A DNA stretch of 32,783 bases, taken from contig SVLE01000015.1 of NCBI GenBank assembly GCA_015068065.1, positions 1 to 32,783 of the forward strand, written 5' to 3'. A program made the translations under genes and the position numbers. Below are positions 16,450 through 24,262 of the stretch, in pieces. The stretch is from Oscillospiraceae bacterium (lineage in GTDB: Bacteria > Bacillota > Clostridia > Oscillospirales > Oscillospiraceae). The first letter of the stretch is position 1, and every line of letters begins with the position of its first letter. The notes under the pieces were generated by a model. That model was given only the letters and a program-made list of their open reading frames with translations. It was not told the origin of the DNA and searched no databases.

Positions 16450-17973
16450 TCAGCGAATACTGGGTATGAGCAGCATCTGCCCACAGGGCAGGTTGTCGCT
16501 GTCCATACAGTTGGCTTTTTTGATCTGCTCGCAGGTTGTTCCACAGGTTTTTGCAATATCCCAGAGTTCCTCCCCCGGCGCTGCCATACGCAGCACGACG
16601 GATGGGTGGCCCGCTCCCTTGCTTTCCCGTGGTTCGCCCAGTTTTGCACTGTTGACCACGCCTACCTCCTGCGCCCGGGCAGTCAGGCAGCAGAATTCTA
16701 CATTGAAGCGCACTTCCACTCCCCCCACTCCGGGAACAGCAAACGCCTCACCGGGGCACTGACAGCGGCACACACATCGATCTCCATCAGCGATATCCAG
16801 GTGCCCGGATACTGTGAGTGGTCGGTGAACCGCCTCCAGTTGATCCTGCTCGTTCATGTAAAGCACACACACATTCAGTTCCGCGCTGACAGCAAGTTGA
16901 CCGCTTTCTCTGTTCTGCCGCACCTGACCGACAGAAACCGAGCAGTCCACGACATTTTTTACCGCAGACCCGGTCTCCAGCAGTTCCCGTACGCTTTGCG
17001 GGCGCATCGTATCTTCCACGATCTGAAGCACCGTATACTTTTCCTGCCCGATCTGCATATCGTAAGTGGTGCTGTATACGTCCTGCAACAGAATGATGTT
17101 GTGTCGGTCGCGCACCACCGCCTGACCAAGCAGCTCCAGTGTCACGTTTATCGTCCGTCCATCCTCGCCGGCAGCAGTGTATTCCACATCCGTAACACAC
17201 ATGGTCAGATCACACTGGGCATCGTCTCCGGTCTGAGTAATCTCCATGATTTGTGAAAAGGCCATAGGGCAACGCATGCTACATAGTTCGCCTTCGACCT
17301 GATACCGGATCTGAAGTACCGCCTCTCCTTTGAAAATCAGCTTGCTGCCGATCACTTTTGATTCCGTACAATAGGCATCCGCCTGTACCGACAGCACCTC
17401 AGCACGGCCCGATGGACCGACCGCCAAGCGCACCTCGTCATAGAATGTAAATTCCTTTTCTTCTACTGCCGCAGTAACGCAGGCAATATGCGTCTGTGTG
17501 CGTTGCTGAACGGCGCATTCCTGTCCACAGGTAATTCCGCTGCACAGCATCTGTTCCCGATTGGCGTACGCCTGCACACCGATCCCGATATCCGCTCGCA
17601 GCAACATCTTTCTGGGGTTGAGCGCTCGGGCGTCCAGACGTTTCAATGTTGGCACAAGTACACACCGCCCGTTGCTCTGAAGGCCGGGGACCTCAAGCTG
17701 GCCGTCAAAGGGGATCTGTACCGCCACCCTGCACAGGTCGTCGCCTCCCTCCGGCTGATACACGACCCAGCCCTTTACTGTGCCGGAAGCAGACACACCT
17801 CCATCGTACACATTTTTCCCGGACAGGCAGATTTGTCCGCCCGCATCCACGATCCTCAGAATATCAGGACAGGCGTCCGGCACGATCGTCTCCAGCGTTT
17901 CTTCCTGATATATCCCGGAGTCCAACAGCATTTCATATCCGTTGATATGTTCCCACTCAAGCTTCAGTTCCAT
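16450..17973 (-). CDS. sipL: SipL-like spore coat morphogenetic protein (DUF3794 plus LysM)
   Basis: A 507-residue protein with a long N-terminal region of DUF3794-type beta-rich repeats and a C-terminal LysM domain at about 460-507 (GEELWDIAKTCGTTCEQIKKA). This layout and length match SipL of Clostridioides difficile (about 520), which binds SpoIVA through its LysM domain and replaces SpoVID in clostridia. The N-terminus MELKLEWEHING is typical. ATG 17973 has AGAGG 7 bases upstream; a TTG at 17994 is less likely. It lies directly between spoVM and spoIVA, which strongly supports the assignment. DUF3794-LysM proteins are a wider family, so the identity rests partly on this context. Confidence 0.9.
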   Translation of the reverse strand: MELKLEWEHINGYEMLLDSGIYQEETLETIVPDACPDILRIVDAGGQICLSGKNVYDGGVSASGTVKGWVVYQPEGGDDLCRVAVQIPFDGQLEVPGLQSNGRCVLVPTLKRLDARALNPRKMLLRADIGIGVQAYANREQMLCSGITCGQECAVQQRTQTHIACVTAAVEEKEFTFYDEVRLAVGPSGRAEVLSVQADAYCTESKVIGSKLIFKGEAVLQIRYQVEGELCSMRCPMAFSQIMEITQTGDDAQCDLTMCVTDVEYTAAGEDGRTINVTLELLGQAVVRDRHNIILLQDVYSTTYDMQIGQEKYTVLQIVEDTMRPQSVRELLETGSAVKNVVDCSVSVGQVRQNRESGQLAVSAELNVCVLYMNEQDQLEAVHRPLTVSGHLDIADGDRCVCRCQCPGEAFAVPGVGGVEVRFNVEFCCLTARAQEVGVVNSAKLGEPRESKGAGHPSVVLRMAAPGEELWDIAKTCGTTCEQIKKANCMDSDNLPCGQMLLIPSIR

Positions 17974-18012
17974 GGAATGTCCTCTCCCTTGCAAATTGTT
18001 TGGCCTTGCAAA

Positions 18013-18041
18013 ACTATATGCACAAGGGTGGACAGCTATGT
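18013..18041 (-). promoter_or_regulatory. candidate sigma-E promoter of sipL
   Basis: On the minus strand CATATAGT (18013-18020) matches the sigma-E -10 consensus at seven of eight positions. ACATAGC lies 14 bases upstream (18035-18041), a weaker -35 (4 of 7) overlapping the spoVM stop codon. sipL is sigma-E-dependent in C. difficile. Co-transcription with spoVM is equally possible. Confidence 0.45.
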
Positions 18042-18112
18042 TACTTCATGTGAAAGATTTTGCGCAGGATCCCCCGCAGAAACTTTGGCGACCTGACCAC
18101 TACGATTCCCAT
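18041..18112 (-). CDS. spoVM: SpoVM, membrane-curvature-sensing sporulation peptide (23 residues)
   Basis: A 23-codon gene that standard ORF length filters miss. It starts at ATG 18112 with GGGGAGG 7 bases upstream and stops at TAA 18041. The core SPKFLRGILRKIF aligns without gaps with the amphipathic helix of B. subtilis SpoVM (26 residues): Pro9, Lys10, Phe11, Leu12, Gly14, Ile15 and Arg17 are all at identical positions, including the helix-kinking Pro9. SpoVM settles on the convex forespore membrane and recruits SpoIVA. In B. subtilis spoVM also lies just beyond the prpC-prkC-rsgA cluster. Here it sits 115 bases after rsgA and 67 bases before sipL. It lacks the last three residues of the Bacillus peptide. 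Confidence 0.93.
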   Translation of the reverse strand: MGIVVVRSPKFLRGILRKIFHMK

Positions 18113-18147
18113 GTTCCGCCCTCCCCTCTCCCATGCGAACTCATTTC

Positions 18148-18176
18148 AGTATATGTTTTCCCGCAGCACTTGACAC
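18148..18176 (-). promoter_or_regulatory. candidate sigma-E promoter of spoVM
   Basis: On the minus strand CATATACT (18148-18155) matches the sigma-E -10 at seven of eight positions. It would start transcription about 28 bases before the spoVM ATG. The -35 region (GTGTCAA at 14-base spacing, 18170-18176) is poor, so only the -10 is convincing. The upstream terminator makes a promoter here necessary. Confidence 0.4.
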
Positions 18177-18222
18177 AAAAAAGCGTCTGCTGCCCTTGTT
18201 TGAAGACAACAGACGCTTTTTC
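18177..18222 (-). terminator. terminator of the priA-rsgA operon
   Basis: A perfect 12-bp stem (18178-18189 with 18210-18221) with a 20-base loop begins 5 bases after the rsgA stop. On the minus strand it ends in a run of six T residues; the plus strand also has T residues, so it could work both ways. It separates the vegetative operon from the sporulation genes. Confidence 0.88.
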
Positions 18223-18226
18223 AACT

Positions 18227-19102
18227 TTATCGCTGCCAGTCTGGAATGGCCTTTGCCTGCTCGTACAGACGGACATAGCTTGCATGACGGGTCGGCTGTA
18301 TCTCACCCCGATCAAGTGCCTCCAGAACTGCGCATCCCTTTTCTTTCACGTGTGCACAGTCCAGAAACATACACTTATCCAGATAAGGAGTAAAGTCCGG
18401 GAAGCAGTGCTGAAGCTCCTCCTTGCGGCAAATATCCATTTTATCAGCTTCAAAGGAAGAAAACCCGGGCGTATCCGCAATCAGGGTATGCTCATCCAGT
18501 GCAAACAGTTCAACATGCCGGGTGGTATGGCGTCCGCGGCCCAGCTTCTCGCTCACATCTCCGGTCTCCAGAGAAAAACCGGGATGCAGCGCATTCAGGA
18601 TGCTGGATTTCCCAACGCCGGAATTACCTGTAAAGGCAGATACCTTTCCAGAAATCAGTGTTCTCAGCTGCTCCATACCTTTCCCCGTTTGGGCGCTGAC
18701 CCGCACAGTAGGAAAGCCTGCTGCCGTATAGATCCGGTACAGTTCATCCCCCGCATCCAGATCGCACTTGTTCACGCACACCACACACTGGCATGTTCGG
18801 CCCGCGGCAATGGCGATGATGCGATCGATCAGATAAGGGTCGGTCACAGGGGTGGCCTGAGAAACGATAATAACCAACTGGTCAATATTGGCCACGGCTG
18901 GACGGGTAAACTGATTTGTGCGTGGCAGAATCTCATCCAGCGCTCCGGTCATGTTTTCAAGGGGCGTAAAACGGACCCGATCCCCTACCAGTGGAGAAAG
19001 CTTGTCGTGCCTGAATTTCCCACGGGCACGGCAACGGTATATCTCTGCACCGGAATGAACATAGTAGAATCCGCTGAGGGCTTTTAAGATAATACCTTCC
19101 AT
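18227..19102 (-). CDS. rsgA: ribosome small-subunit-dependent GTPase A
   Basis: RsgA (YloQ/CpgA in Bacillus) is a circularly permuted GTPase that checks late 30S assembly. The 291-residue protein has an N-terminal OB fold (about 1-65). The GTPase motifs are in permuted order: VNKCDLD (G4) near 110, FTGNSGVGKSS (G1) near 157, then DTPGFSSF (G3) near 212. A C-terminal zinc region holds CRKEELQHCF and the C-x4-C-x-H type segment KCMFLDCAH. It begins 3 bases after the prkC stop and has no strong ribosome site, so translation is likely coupled. This is the conserved prpC-prkC-rsgA order. Confidence 0.96.
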   Translation of the reverse strand: MEGIILKALSGFYYVHSGAEIYRCRARGKFRHDKLSPLVGDRVRFTPLENMTGALDEILPRTNQFTRPAVANIDQLVIIVSQATPVTDPYLIDRIIAIAAGRTCQCVVCVNKCDLDAGDELYRIYTAAGFPTVRVSAQTGKGMEQLRTLISGKVSAFTGNSGVGKSSILNALHPGFSLETGDVSEKLGRGRHTTRHVELFALDEHTLIADTPGFSSFEADKMDICRKEELQHCFPDFTPYLDKCMFLDCAHVKEKGCAVLEALDRGEIQPTRHASYVRLYEQAKAIPDWQR

Positions 19103-19105
19103 AAA

Positions 19106-21109
19106 TCAGCTACCAAAATCCACAGTTTCTGTTTTGATCAAAGTCCCGTTAAAGAAGATCTGATAGGCTTTCACACCGGTCCCGGTCACAGTACAGGTCA
19201 CAGCGGCATCCAGCGTGGTATCCACAGAGCGGTTCAAAACCACCTTATCCCCGTCCCGCACCTCCACTTGAACAACAGATCCCTCGTCAGGCAGAGCAAT
19301 CTGGAATGAGCGGGTCTGTTCCTTGGGCCCAACGGTGGACGGGTCCGTTCCCTTGCTGACCTGAAGGTTGATTTTGGTACCCTGCGCCACTTCGGTGTAG
19401 GCTGCAACACTCTGGTCCACAACTACCCCCGCCTCATATTCACTGCTCCAGACATGGAACACTTCATCAATCACCAGATTTTGCAGGTCAGCCTTGTTGC
19501 GCGCCCATTCCTCTGTCTGACCGACGAAGAGAGGAACCGCCTCCAGCTTTTCAGCCGGACCTTTGCTAACGATCAGCTGGACCTTATCACCGGGACGCAT
19601 CACAGTCCCCTCCAGCGGAGTATGGGAAATGATATGATTGGAGGGGATCTCCTCATGGGTCTCGTACTCCGGAATGGGAACCTTCAGGCCCATATTCTGC
19701 AGCTCCACAAGGGCCTTAATGTATTCCCACCCAACAACGCTGGGCATGCTGATAATTTCGGGTCCGGCGCTTACAGTGACAGAAATCTCCGTCTTGGGAT
19801 CCTTTGTGGTGCTGTCTCCCTCGGGCTGCTGTCTCAGGATCGTCCCTGCAGGTTCTTCGCTGGTAATTTCAGACGAGACGGTAATGGTAAACTCTTTCAA
19901 CAGTTCTTTGTTCTCAACAACCTGTTCATAGACCATTCCGCTCAGATCCGGAATGACATAATCGGGCGTGGGCGCCAGCAGCGGCTGAATGAACGAAGAG
20001 TAGAAAAAGTACATAATGCCTACCGTAAAGGCCAAAATCGCCAGAACGGCCACAAAAATCGGCCAGTTGGGCCCCTGCTCCTCGTAGTCATCGTAGTCAT
20101 CCCTTTTTTCAGTTCTGCGCCGATTTTCCCGCTCCGCAGTCCGGTTAGGCTGTTGGGTCACAGGTTTGCGCTGGCCGCGCAGCGCACCAATGGAGATCGG
20201 CTGCGTACGCTCCTGACCGGAAACATCCGTTTCTTCCATAATTTTCAAGTCATTCGCGTTATATTCAAAGTTAATGTTGGGGTTTTTGCGGAATTCCTCC
20301 AAATCGGCCAGCATTGCGTCCGCTGACTCATACCGATCCTCCACTTTGGGCGCCATGGCCTTCATAGTAATGGCCTCCAGAGCCTCGGGGATGTCCGCAT
20401 TCAGCTCTCTGGGTGAAAGAGGAATGCTGTTGATGTGTTGAATGGCAACGGAAACCGGTGAATCCCCCTCAAAGGGCAGTCGTCCGGTGGTCATCTCGTA
20501 AAGCACCACACCGGCAGAATACAGGTCGGACCGGGCATCAATATGGCTGCCTCTGGCCTGTTCCGGGGAAATGTAGTGCACAGAACCAAGCGTTTCCTGA
20601 GTCAGCGTACTGTGCCCTGCGGAAATCAGGCGGGCAATACCAAAATCCGTCACCTTGACGCTTCCGTCCCTAAGCACCATAACGTTGTGCGGCTTGATAT
20701 CCCGGTGAATGATACCGCGGCTGTGGGCATGCCCCAGCGCCTTGACGATCTGGGTGATGAAGTGCAGCGCCTCGCGCCAGTTCAGCTTATTCCCCTTCTT
20801 CTGCATGTACTGCTTCAGGGAAATGCCGTCGATCAGCTCCATCACGATGTATTCCAGCTCCGATGAGCGGCTCACATCATACACGGCCATGATGTTTGGG
20901 TGGGACAGCATGGCGACTGCGTGGGACTCATCATGGAAGCGGCGGCGGAAATCGGAATCCTGAGACAGGTCATCCCGCAGGATCTTGACCGCCACAAGAC
21001 GGTTGAGGCGATGACAGCGGGCCTTGTAGACCTTTGCCATGCCGCCCACACCGATCAGTTCCAGAATTTCATATCGGTTGTCAAGCATTTTTCCAATATA
21101 TTGATCCAT
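19106..21109 (-). CDS. prkC: PASTA-domain serine/threonine protein kinase PrkC
   Basis: A 667-residue membrane kinase that senses muropeptides or lipid II and phosphorylates growth and translation targets. The kinase domain (about 1-270) has the glycine loop IGVGGMAKVYKA, VAVKIL with the catalytic lysine, HRDIKPHN, VTDFGIAR and the SPEQARG version of the APE motif. A basic juxtamembrane stretch leads to one membrane helix at about 347-370. Three extracellular PASTA repeats begin near residues 382, 450 and 521. The C-terminal 75 residues form an extra beta-rich segment like that of some clostridial homologues. ATG 21109 has GGGAGG 9 bases upstream. It is 17 bases after prpC, its phosphatase partner. 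Confidence 0.97.
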   Translation of the reverse strand: MDQYIGKMLDNRYEILELIGVGGMAKVYKARCHRLNRLVAVKILRDDLSQDSDFRRRFHDESHAVAMLSHPNIMAVYDVSRSSELEYIVMELIDGISLKQYMQKKGNKLNWREALHFITQIVKALGHAHSRGIIHRDIKPHNVMVLRDGSVKVTDFGIARLISAGHSTLTQETLGSVHYISPEQARGSHIDARSDLYSAGVVLYEMTTGRLPFEGDSPVSVAIQHINSIPLSPRELNADIPEALEAITMKAMAPKVEDRYESADAMLADLEEFRKNPNINFEYNANDLKIMEETDVSGQERTQPISIGALRGQRKPVTQQPNRTAERENRRRTEKRDDYDDYEEQGPNWPIFVAVLAILAFTVGIMYFFYSSFIQPLLAPTPDYVIPDLSGMVYEQVVENKELLKEFTITVSSEITSEEPAGTILRQQPEGDSTTKDPKTEISVTVSAGPEIISMPSVVGWEYIKALVELQNMGLKVPIPEYETHEEIPSNHIISHTPLEGTVMRPGDKVQLIVSKGPAEKLEAVPLFVGQTEEWARNKADLQNLVIDEVFHVWSSEYEAGVVVDQSVAAYTEVAQGTKINLQVSKGTDPSTVGPKEQTRSFQIALPDEGSVVQVEVRDGDKVVLNRSVDTTLDAAVTCTVTGTGVKAYQIFFNGTLIKTETVDFGS

Positions 21110-21126
21110 TACAGTTCACCTCCCCC

Positions 21127-21852
21127 TCAGCATCGAATCAGAGCGACCGTAACGTTGTCGGGCGCTCCCCGTTTCAGGGCAATATCCAACAGCCGCTGAC
21201 AGCACTCATCTGCCGGGCCACCGTGTATCACTTCGTAGAGCATTTCCTGATCGGACACAATGTTGCTCAACCCGTCGCTGCAAAGCAGGAAGAAATCCCC
21301 CTGTTTTGCCTCCTGCACGAACAGATCGGCGTGCAGGTCGGGTTCTGCACCCAAGGCCCGGGTAATCAGGTTCTTATGCGGATGCGTTCTGGCCTGCTCG
21401 GGCGTAAGGTCTCCACGCAGCATCAGATCCTCCACCAGAGAATGATCCCGGGTGACCCGGGTAATATTCTCCTGGGTAATGTGGTAGGCACGGCTGTCAC
21501 CCTCATTCAGAATGACTGCTCGCTCACCGTCCAAAAGTACCACTACCATGGTAGTTCCCATGCCAAAGCACGCCTCGTCCGTGGCAGAGCGGCGGTGGAC
21601 CACTTCGTTTGCATAGGCCGCAGCAGATTCCAGCATCTGCTCGCTGGCCACCTGCTTATCATTCCAAAGCTGCCCGAACAGTTCCAAAAAGGTCTCTACC
21701 GCCAGCGTACTGGCAATATTTCCCGCCCGTGCGCCGCCCATGCCGTCACATACCACAGCCAGCAGCTTATCTTCCGCCAGCGTACGAACTGCGAAGGCAT
21801 CCTGATTCTCTTCCCGCACAACACCGCGGTGGGTGATTCCCCATATATCCAT
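21127..21852 (-). CDS. prpC: PP2C-type serine/threonine phosphatase PrpC (Stp1)
   Basis: A 241-residue metal-dependent phosphatase that opposes PrkC. It has the PPM-family aspartate motifs: RGVVREENQDAF at the N-terminus, VCDGMGGARAGNIAS, NEGDSRAYHI, TRDHSLVEDL and LLCSDGLSNIV, which give the binuclear metal site. Length is typical. It lies 36 bases after rlmN and 17 bases before prkC in the same operon. Confidence 0.97.
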   Translation of the reverse strand: MDIWGITHRGVVREENQDAFAVRTLAEDKLLAVVCDGMGGARAGNIASTLAVETFLELFGQLWNDKQVASEQMLESAAAYANEVVHRRSATDEACFGMGTTMVVVLLDGERAVILNEGDSRAYHITQENITRVTRDHSLVEDLMLRGDLTPEQARTHPHKNLITRALGAEPDLHADLFVQEAKQGDFFLLCSDGLSNIVSDQEMLYEVIHGGPADECCQRLLDIALKRGAPDNVTVALIRC

Positions 21853-21888
21853 GAGACATCAACCTCTTTTCCTGTTATCTGCTGCAGC

Positions 21889-22911
21889 TCAGCTCTGCTG
21901 CATGGCCTTGCGGCGCAGCTGGCCGCAGGACGCGTCAATATCGCTGCCCAGTCTGCGCCGGACGGTAACCGTGATTCCCTGCTCCTCCAGCCGGCGCTGA
22001 AATTCCTTCACTCTTCGGCTTGGCTTCAGAGGACTCTCCTCCACGTGGTTGAGCGGGATCAGATTGACATGGGCAGACATACCCCGAATGCGTTTTGCAA
22101 GCAGATCTGCCTGTGCATCCGAGTCATTCACTCCATCGATCATGGCATATTCAAAGGAAATACGTCTGCCTGTCTCTCTAAAATAGTCGTGACAAGCCTG
22201 CATCAGCCGCTCCACCCCCACGCTGCGGTTGACCGGCATGATTTTGGAGCGGGTCTCATCATCGGGGGCATGCAGTGACACGGACAGGGTCAATTGTAAC
22301 CGATGCCGGGCCAGCTTGTCAATTTGGTCGGCCAGACCGCAGGTAGACAGAGAGATATGACGCATACCGATATTTAATCCGTCTGGGGAATTGACCAGTT
22401 CCAGAAACCGCAGCACTGTGTCCATATTGTCAAGAGGCTCACCAATACCCATAAGCACGATATTGGAGATAGGCTCGCCGCTGTCCAGCTGGGTAAACAG
22501 CACCTGATCCAGCATCTCGGATGGGCGCAAATCGCGTACCTTACCGCCCAGCGTGGATGCACAGAAAGCGCACCCCATACGGCACCCTACCTGACAGGAG
22601 ATGCACACGGTATTACCATGCTTGTACCGCATCAGCACGGTCTCAATACAGTTCCCGTCCGGCAGACGCCACAGGTACTTGATGGTACCGTCAATGGCGG
22701 ATACCTGCTTTCGCTCCACCTTAGGCACATCGATGTAACAACAGCCTGCCAGCTTTTCCCGAAGGGACTTGGACAGGTTGCTCATCTCATCAAAGGACTG
22801 CGCGCCCTTATGCAGCCAGCAGAACACCTGCTTTGCACGGAAGGCCGGCTCACCCAGTTCTTTGAAAAAGGCGGTCATTTCCGCCTGAGTCATGGATTTG
22901 ATGTCAGTCAT
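21889..22911 (-). CDS. rlmN: dual-specificity 23S rRNA (A2503)/tRNA (A37) C2-methyltransferase
   Basis: A 340-residue radical SAM methylase acting on A2503 of 23S rRNA and on some tRNAs. The cluster motif is CRMGCAFC near residue 108-115, preceded by CISCQVG. SNIVLMGIGEPLDN and the SLHAPDDETRSKIMP region are diagnostic. The second catalytic cysteine is in DIDASCGQLR near the C-terminus. The ATG at 22911 overlaps the TGA of the rsmB C-terminal reading frame (ATGA) and has AGGAGG upstream. Confidence 0.97.
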   Translation of the reverse strand: MTDIKSMTQAEMTAFFKELGEPAFRAKQVFCWLHKGAQSFDEMSNLSKSLREKLAGCCYIDVPKVERKQVSAIDGTIKYLWRLPDGNCIETVLMRYKHGNTVCISCQVGCRMGCAFCASTLGGKVRDLRPSEMLDQVLFTQLDSGEPISNIVLMGIGEPLDNMDTVLRFLELVNSPDGLNIGMRHISLSTCGLADQIDKLARHRLQLTLSVSLHAPDDETRSKIMPVNRSVGVERLMQACHDYFRETGRRISFEYAMIDGVNDSDAQADLLAKRIRGMSAHVNLIPLNHVEESPLKPSRRVKEFQRRLEEQGITVTVRRRLGSDIDASCGQLRRKAMQQS

Positions 22912-23048
22912 GCCTTCCTCCTCAGTCTGGCGAAGAAAAATCCATCCGTATCATGCAGATGGGGATACAGCGTCAACCGTCCCTCCTGCACCGTTCCAAT
23001 GGGGTTGGGCAAAGAAAAGCGTTCAAGTGAATACTCGTCATGTTCCTT
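22908..23048 (-). pseudogene. frameshifted C-terminal end of rsmB
   Basis: The last 46 codons of rsmB are in the -1 frame relative to the main part. They read KEHDEYSLERFSLPNP and end DGFFFARLRRKA, the typical RsmB/Sun C-terminus (a TDGFFxAxLRK-like ending). The stop TGA overlaps the rlmN ATG by 4 bases, exactly as expected for the ancestral gene junction. There is no independent ribosome site, so this piece is only made if the frame is corrected. Confidence 0.88.
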
Positions 23049-24235
23049 CAAAACGTGTCTACAATAGCCTCGTTCTCCCGTTCCAGAACCGTGCAAGTAG
23101 AGTAAAGCAGCACACCGCCGGGTTTTACATAGCGGCACACATTTTCCAAAATCCGGTTCTGCACTTCAGGAAGTCCTTCCAGCAGTTCCGGGTCCTTATA
23201 GCGGATATCCGGCTTCTTGCGGATCACACCAAGTCCGGAGCACGGCACATCGGCCAACACCAGGTCAAAAGCGGCATCCCATTCCGGTCGATACTGGGTG
23301 GCATCCGCTGTCTGGGGCTTCATACATTCAAGTCCGAGCCGCTCAGCTCCTGCCCGCATCAGCTTTTTCTTGTGGGGATGCAGGTCGCAGGAGATGATCT
23401 CGCCGCGATTCTCCATATCCATGGCCGCAGCAAAGGATTTACCGCCCGGTGCTGCACAGGCGTCCAGTATGCGCATATCAGGCTGCACACCGGCAGCCAT
23501 GACAGCAAGGCGGGAGGCCGGGTCCTGAATATAGAACAGGCCGTCACGGAAGCTGTCCAACTGCTCAAGATCGCCGGTCTGTCGTATAACAATACAGTCC
23601 TTCAGCCACGGGTGTACCTGAGCATCCACACCCGCCTCGGACAGGCGGCCCAGCAGAGCAACAGTGCTGATTTTGCAGGTATTCACCTGGGCTGTCACGG
23701 GGGGCGCGCTGTTATCCGCAGCCAGCAGCCGCTCCGCCTCCTGCCGTCCCAACTGCTTCACCCACAACTCAACCAGCCATTTAGGGTGGCTGTAAAGGGT
23801 GGAAAGGTATTCCGCCTCATCCTCGGCAGGAATCGTGGGCAAACGGTCCAGCGTGCGCTCAACAGCGCGTAGAATGCCGTTGACCATTCCGGACGCTCTC
23901 GGGTTCTTGCAGTGTTTGCGGGTCATTTCCACCGCGCTGTTCACCGCGGCGCTGTGGGGAATTCGGGTCAGGAACAGCATCTGATAAAGAGCGATGCGCA
24001 AAGCCTGAACCACCTTTGCCTCCATCCGCTTGAGGGGAATGTTGGAAAAGCGGGACAGGTAAAAATCCAGAAGGAATTTGTTCTGGAGCACACCAAAGCA
24101 GATTTGAGTGGCCAGACCTGCGTCCCGGCTGTCCAGTCCACTCTGGGCAAGCTGTTTTTTCAGCACACCATCCGACCAGCCTCCCTGCCGCTCACAGGCA
24201 TTGAGGGTCAGCAGTGCCACCTCTCTTGCATCCAT
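23048..24235 (-). CDS. rsmB: 16S rRNA (cytosine-967-C5)-methyltransferase RsmB, frameshifted near the 3' end
   Basis: A 395-residue product: an N-terminal NusB-like RNA-binding domain (about 1-140) and a Rossmann methylase domain with ACAAPGGKSFAAA, the motif IV cysteine in ADVPCSGLGVIRKKPDIRY (in parts) and the motif VI cysteine in LYSTCTV. The frame ends at TGA 23048 straight after NEAIVDTF. The homologous sequence continues in the -1 frame to 22908. Adding one T to the minus-strand T4 run at 23050-23053 would give a normal protein of about 442 residues. The catalytic cysteines are retained in the truncated form. The start is ATG 24235, with AAAGGAGG 9 bases upstream; a TTG at 24241 is too close to it. 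The cause could be sequencing error or a real mutation. Confidence 0.93.
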   Translation of the reverse strand: MDAREVALLTLNACERQGGWSDGVLKKQLAQSGLDSRDAGLATQICFGVLQNKFLLDFYLSRFSNIPLKRMEAKVVQALRIALYQMLFLTRIPHSAAVNSAVEMTRKHCKNPRASGMVNGILRAVERTLDRLPTIPAEDEAEYLSTLYSHPKWLVELWVKQLGRQEAERLLAADNSAPPVTAQVNTCKISTVALLGRLSEAGVDAQVHPWLKDCIVIRQTGDLEQLDSFRDGLFYIQDPASRLAVMAAGVQPDMRILDACAAPGGKSFAAAMDMENRGEIISCDLHPHKKKLMRAGAERLGLECMKPQTADATQYRPEWDAAFDLVLADVPCSGLGVIRKKPDIRYKDPELLEGLPEVQNRILENVCRYVKPGGVLLYSTCTVLERENEAIVDTF

Positions 24236-24262
24236 GTACAAATTCCTCCTTTCGTAGGTTTA

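Noticed and set aside
16405-18096. Plus-strand frames opposite sipL and spoVM
   Set aside because: Shadows of sipL; a coding role is contradicted by the overlapping promoters, terminator and spoVM on the other strand.
23045-23060. Programmed -1 frameshifting in rsmB
   Set aside because: The site CGTTTTGA lacks a standard X-XXY-YYZ slippery heptamer and I see no strong downstream stimulatory structure; a single-base deletion or sequencing error is simpler. It is kept only as a testable alternative.
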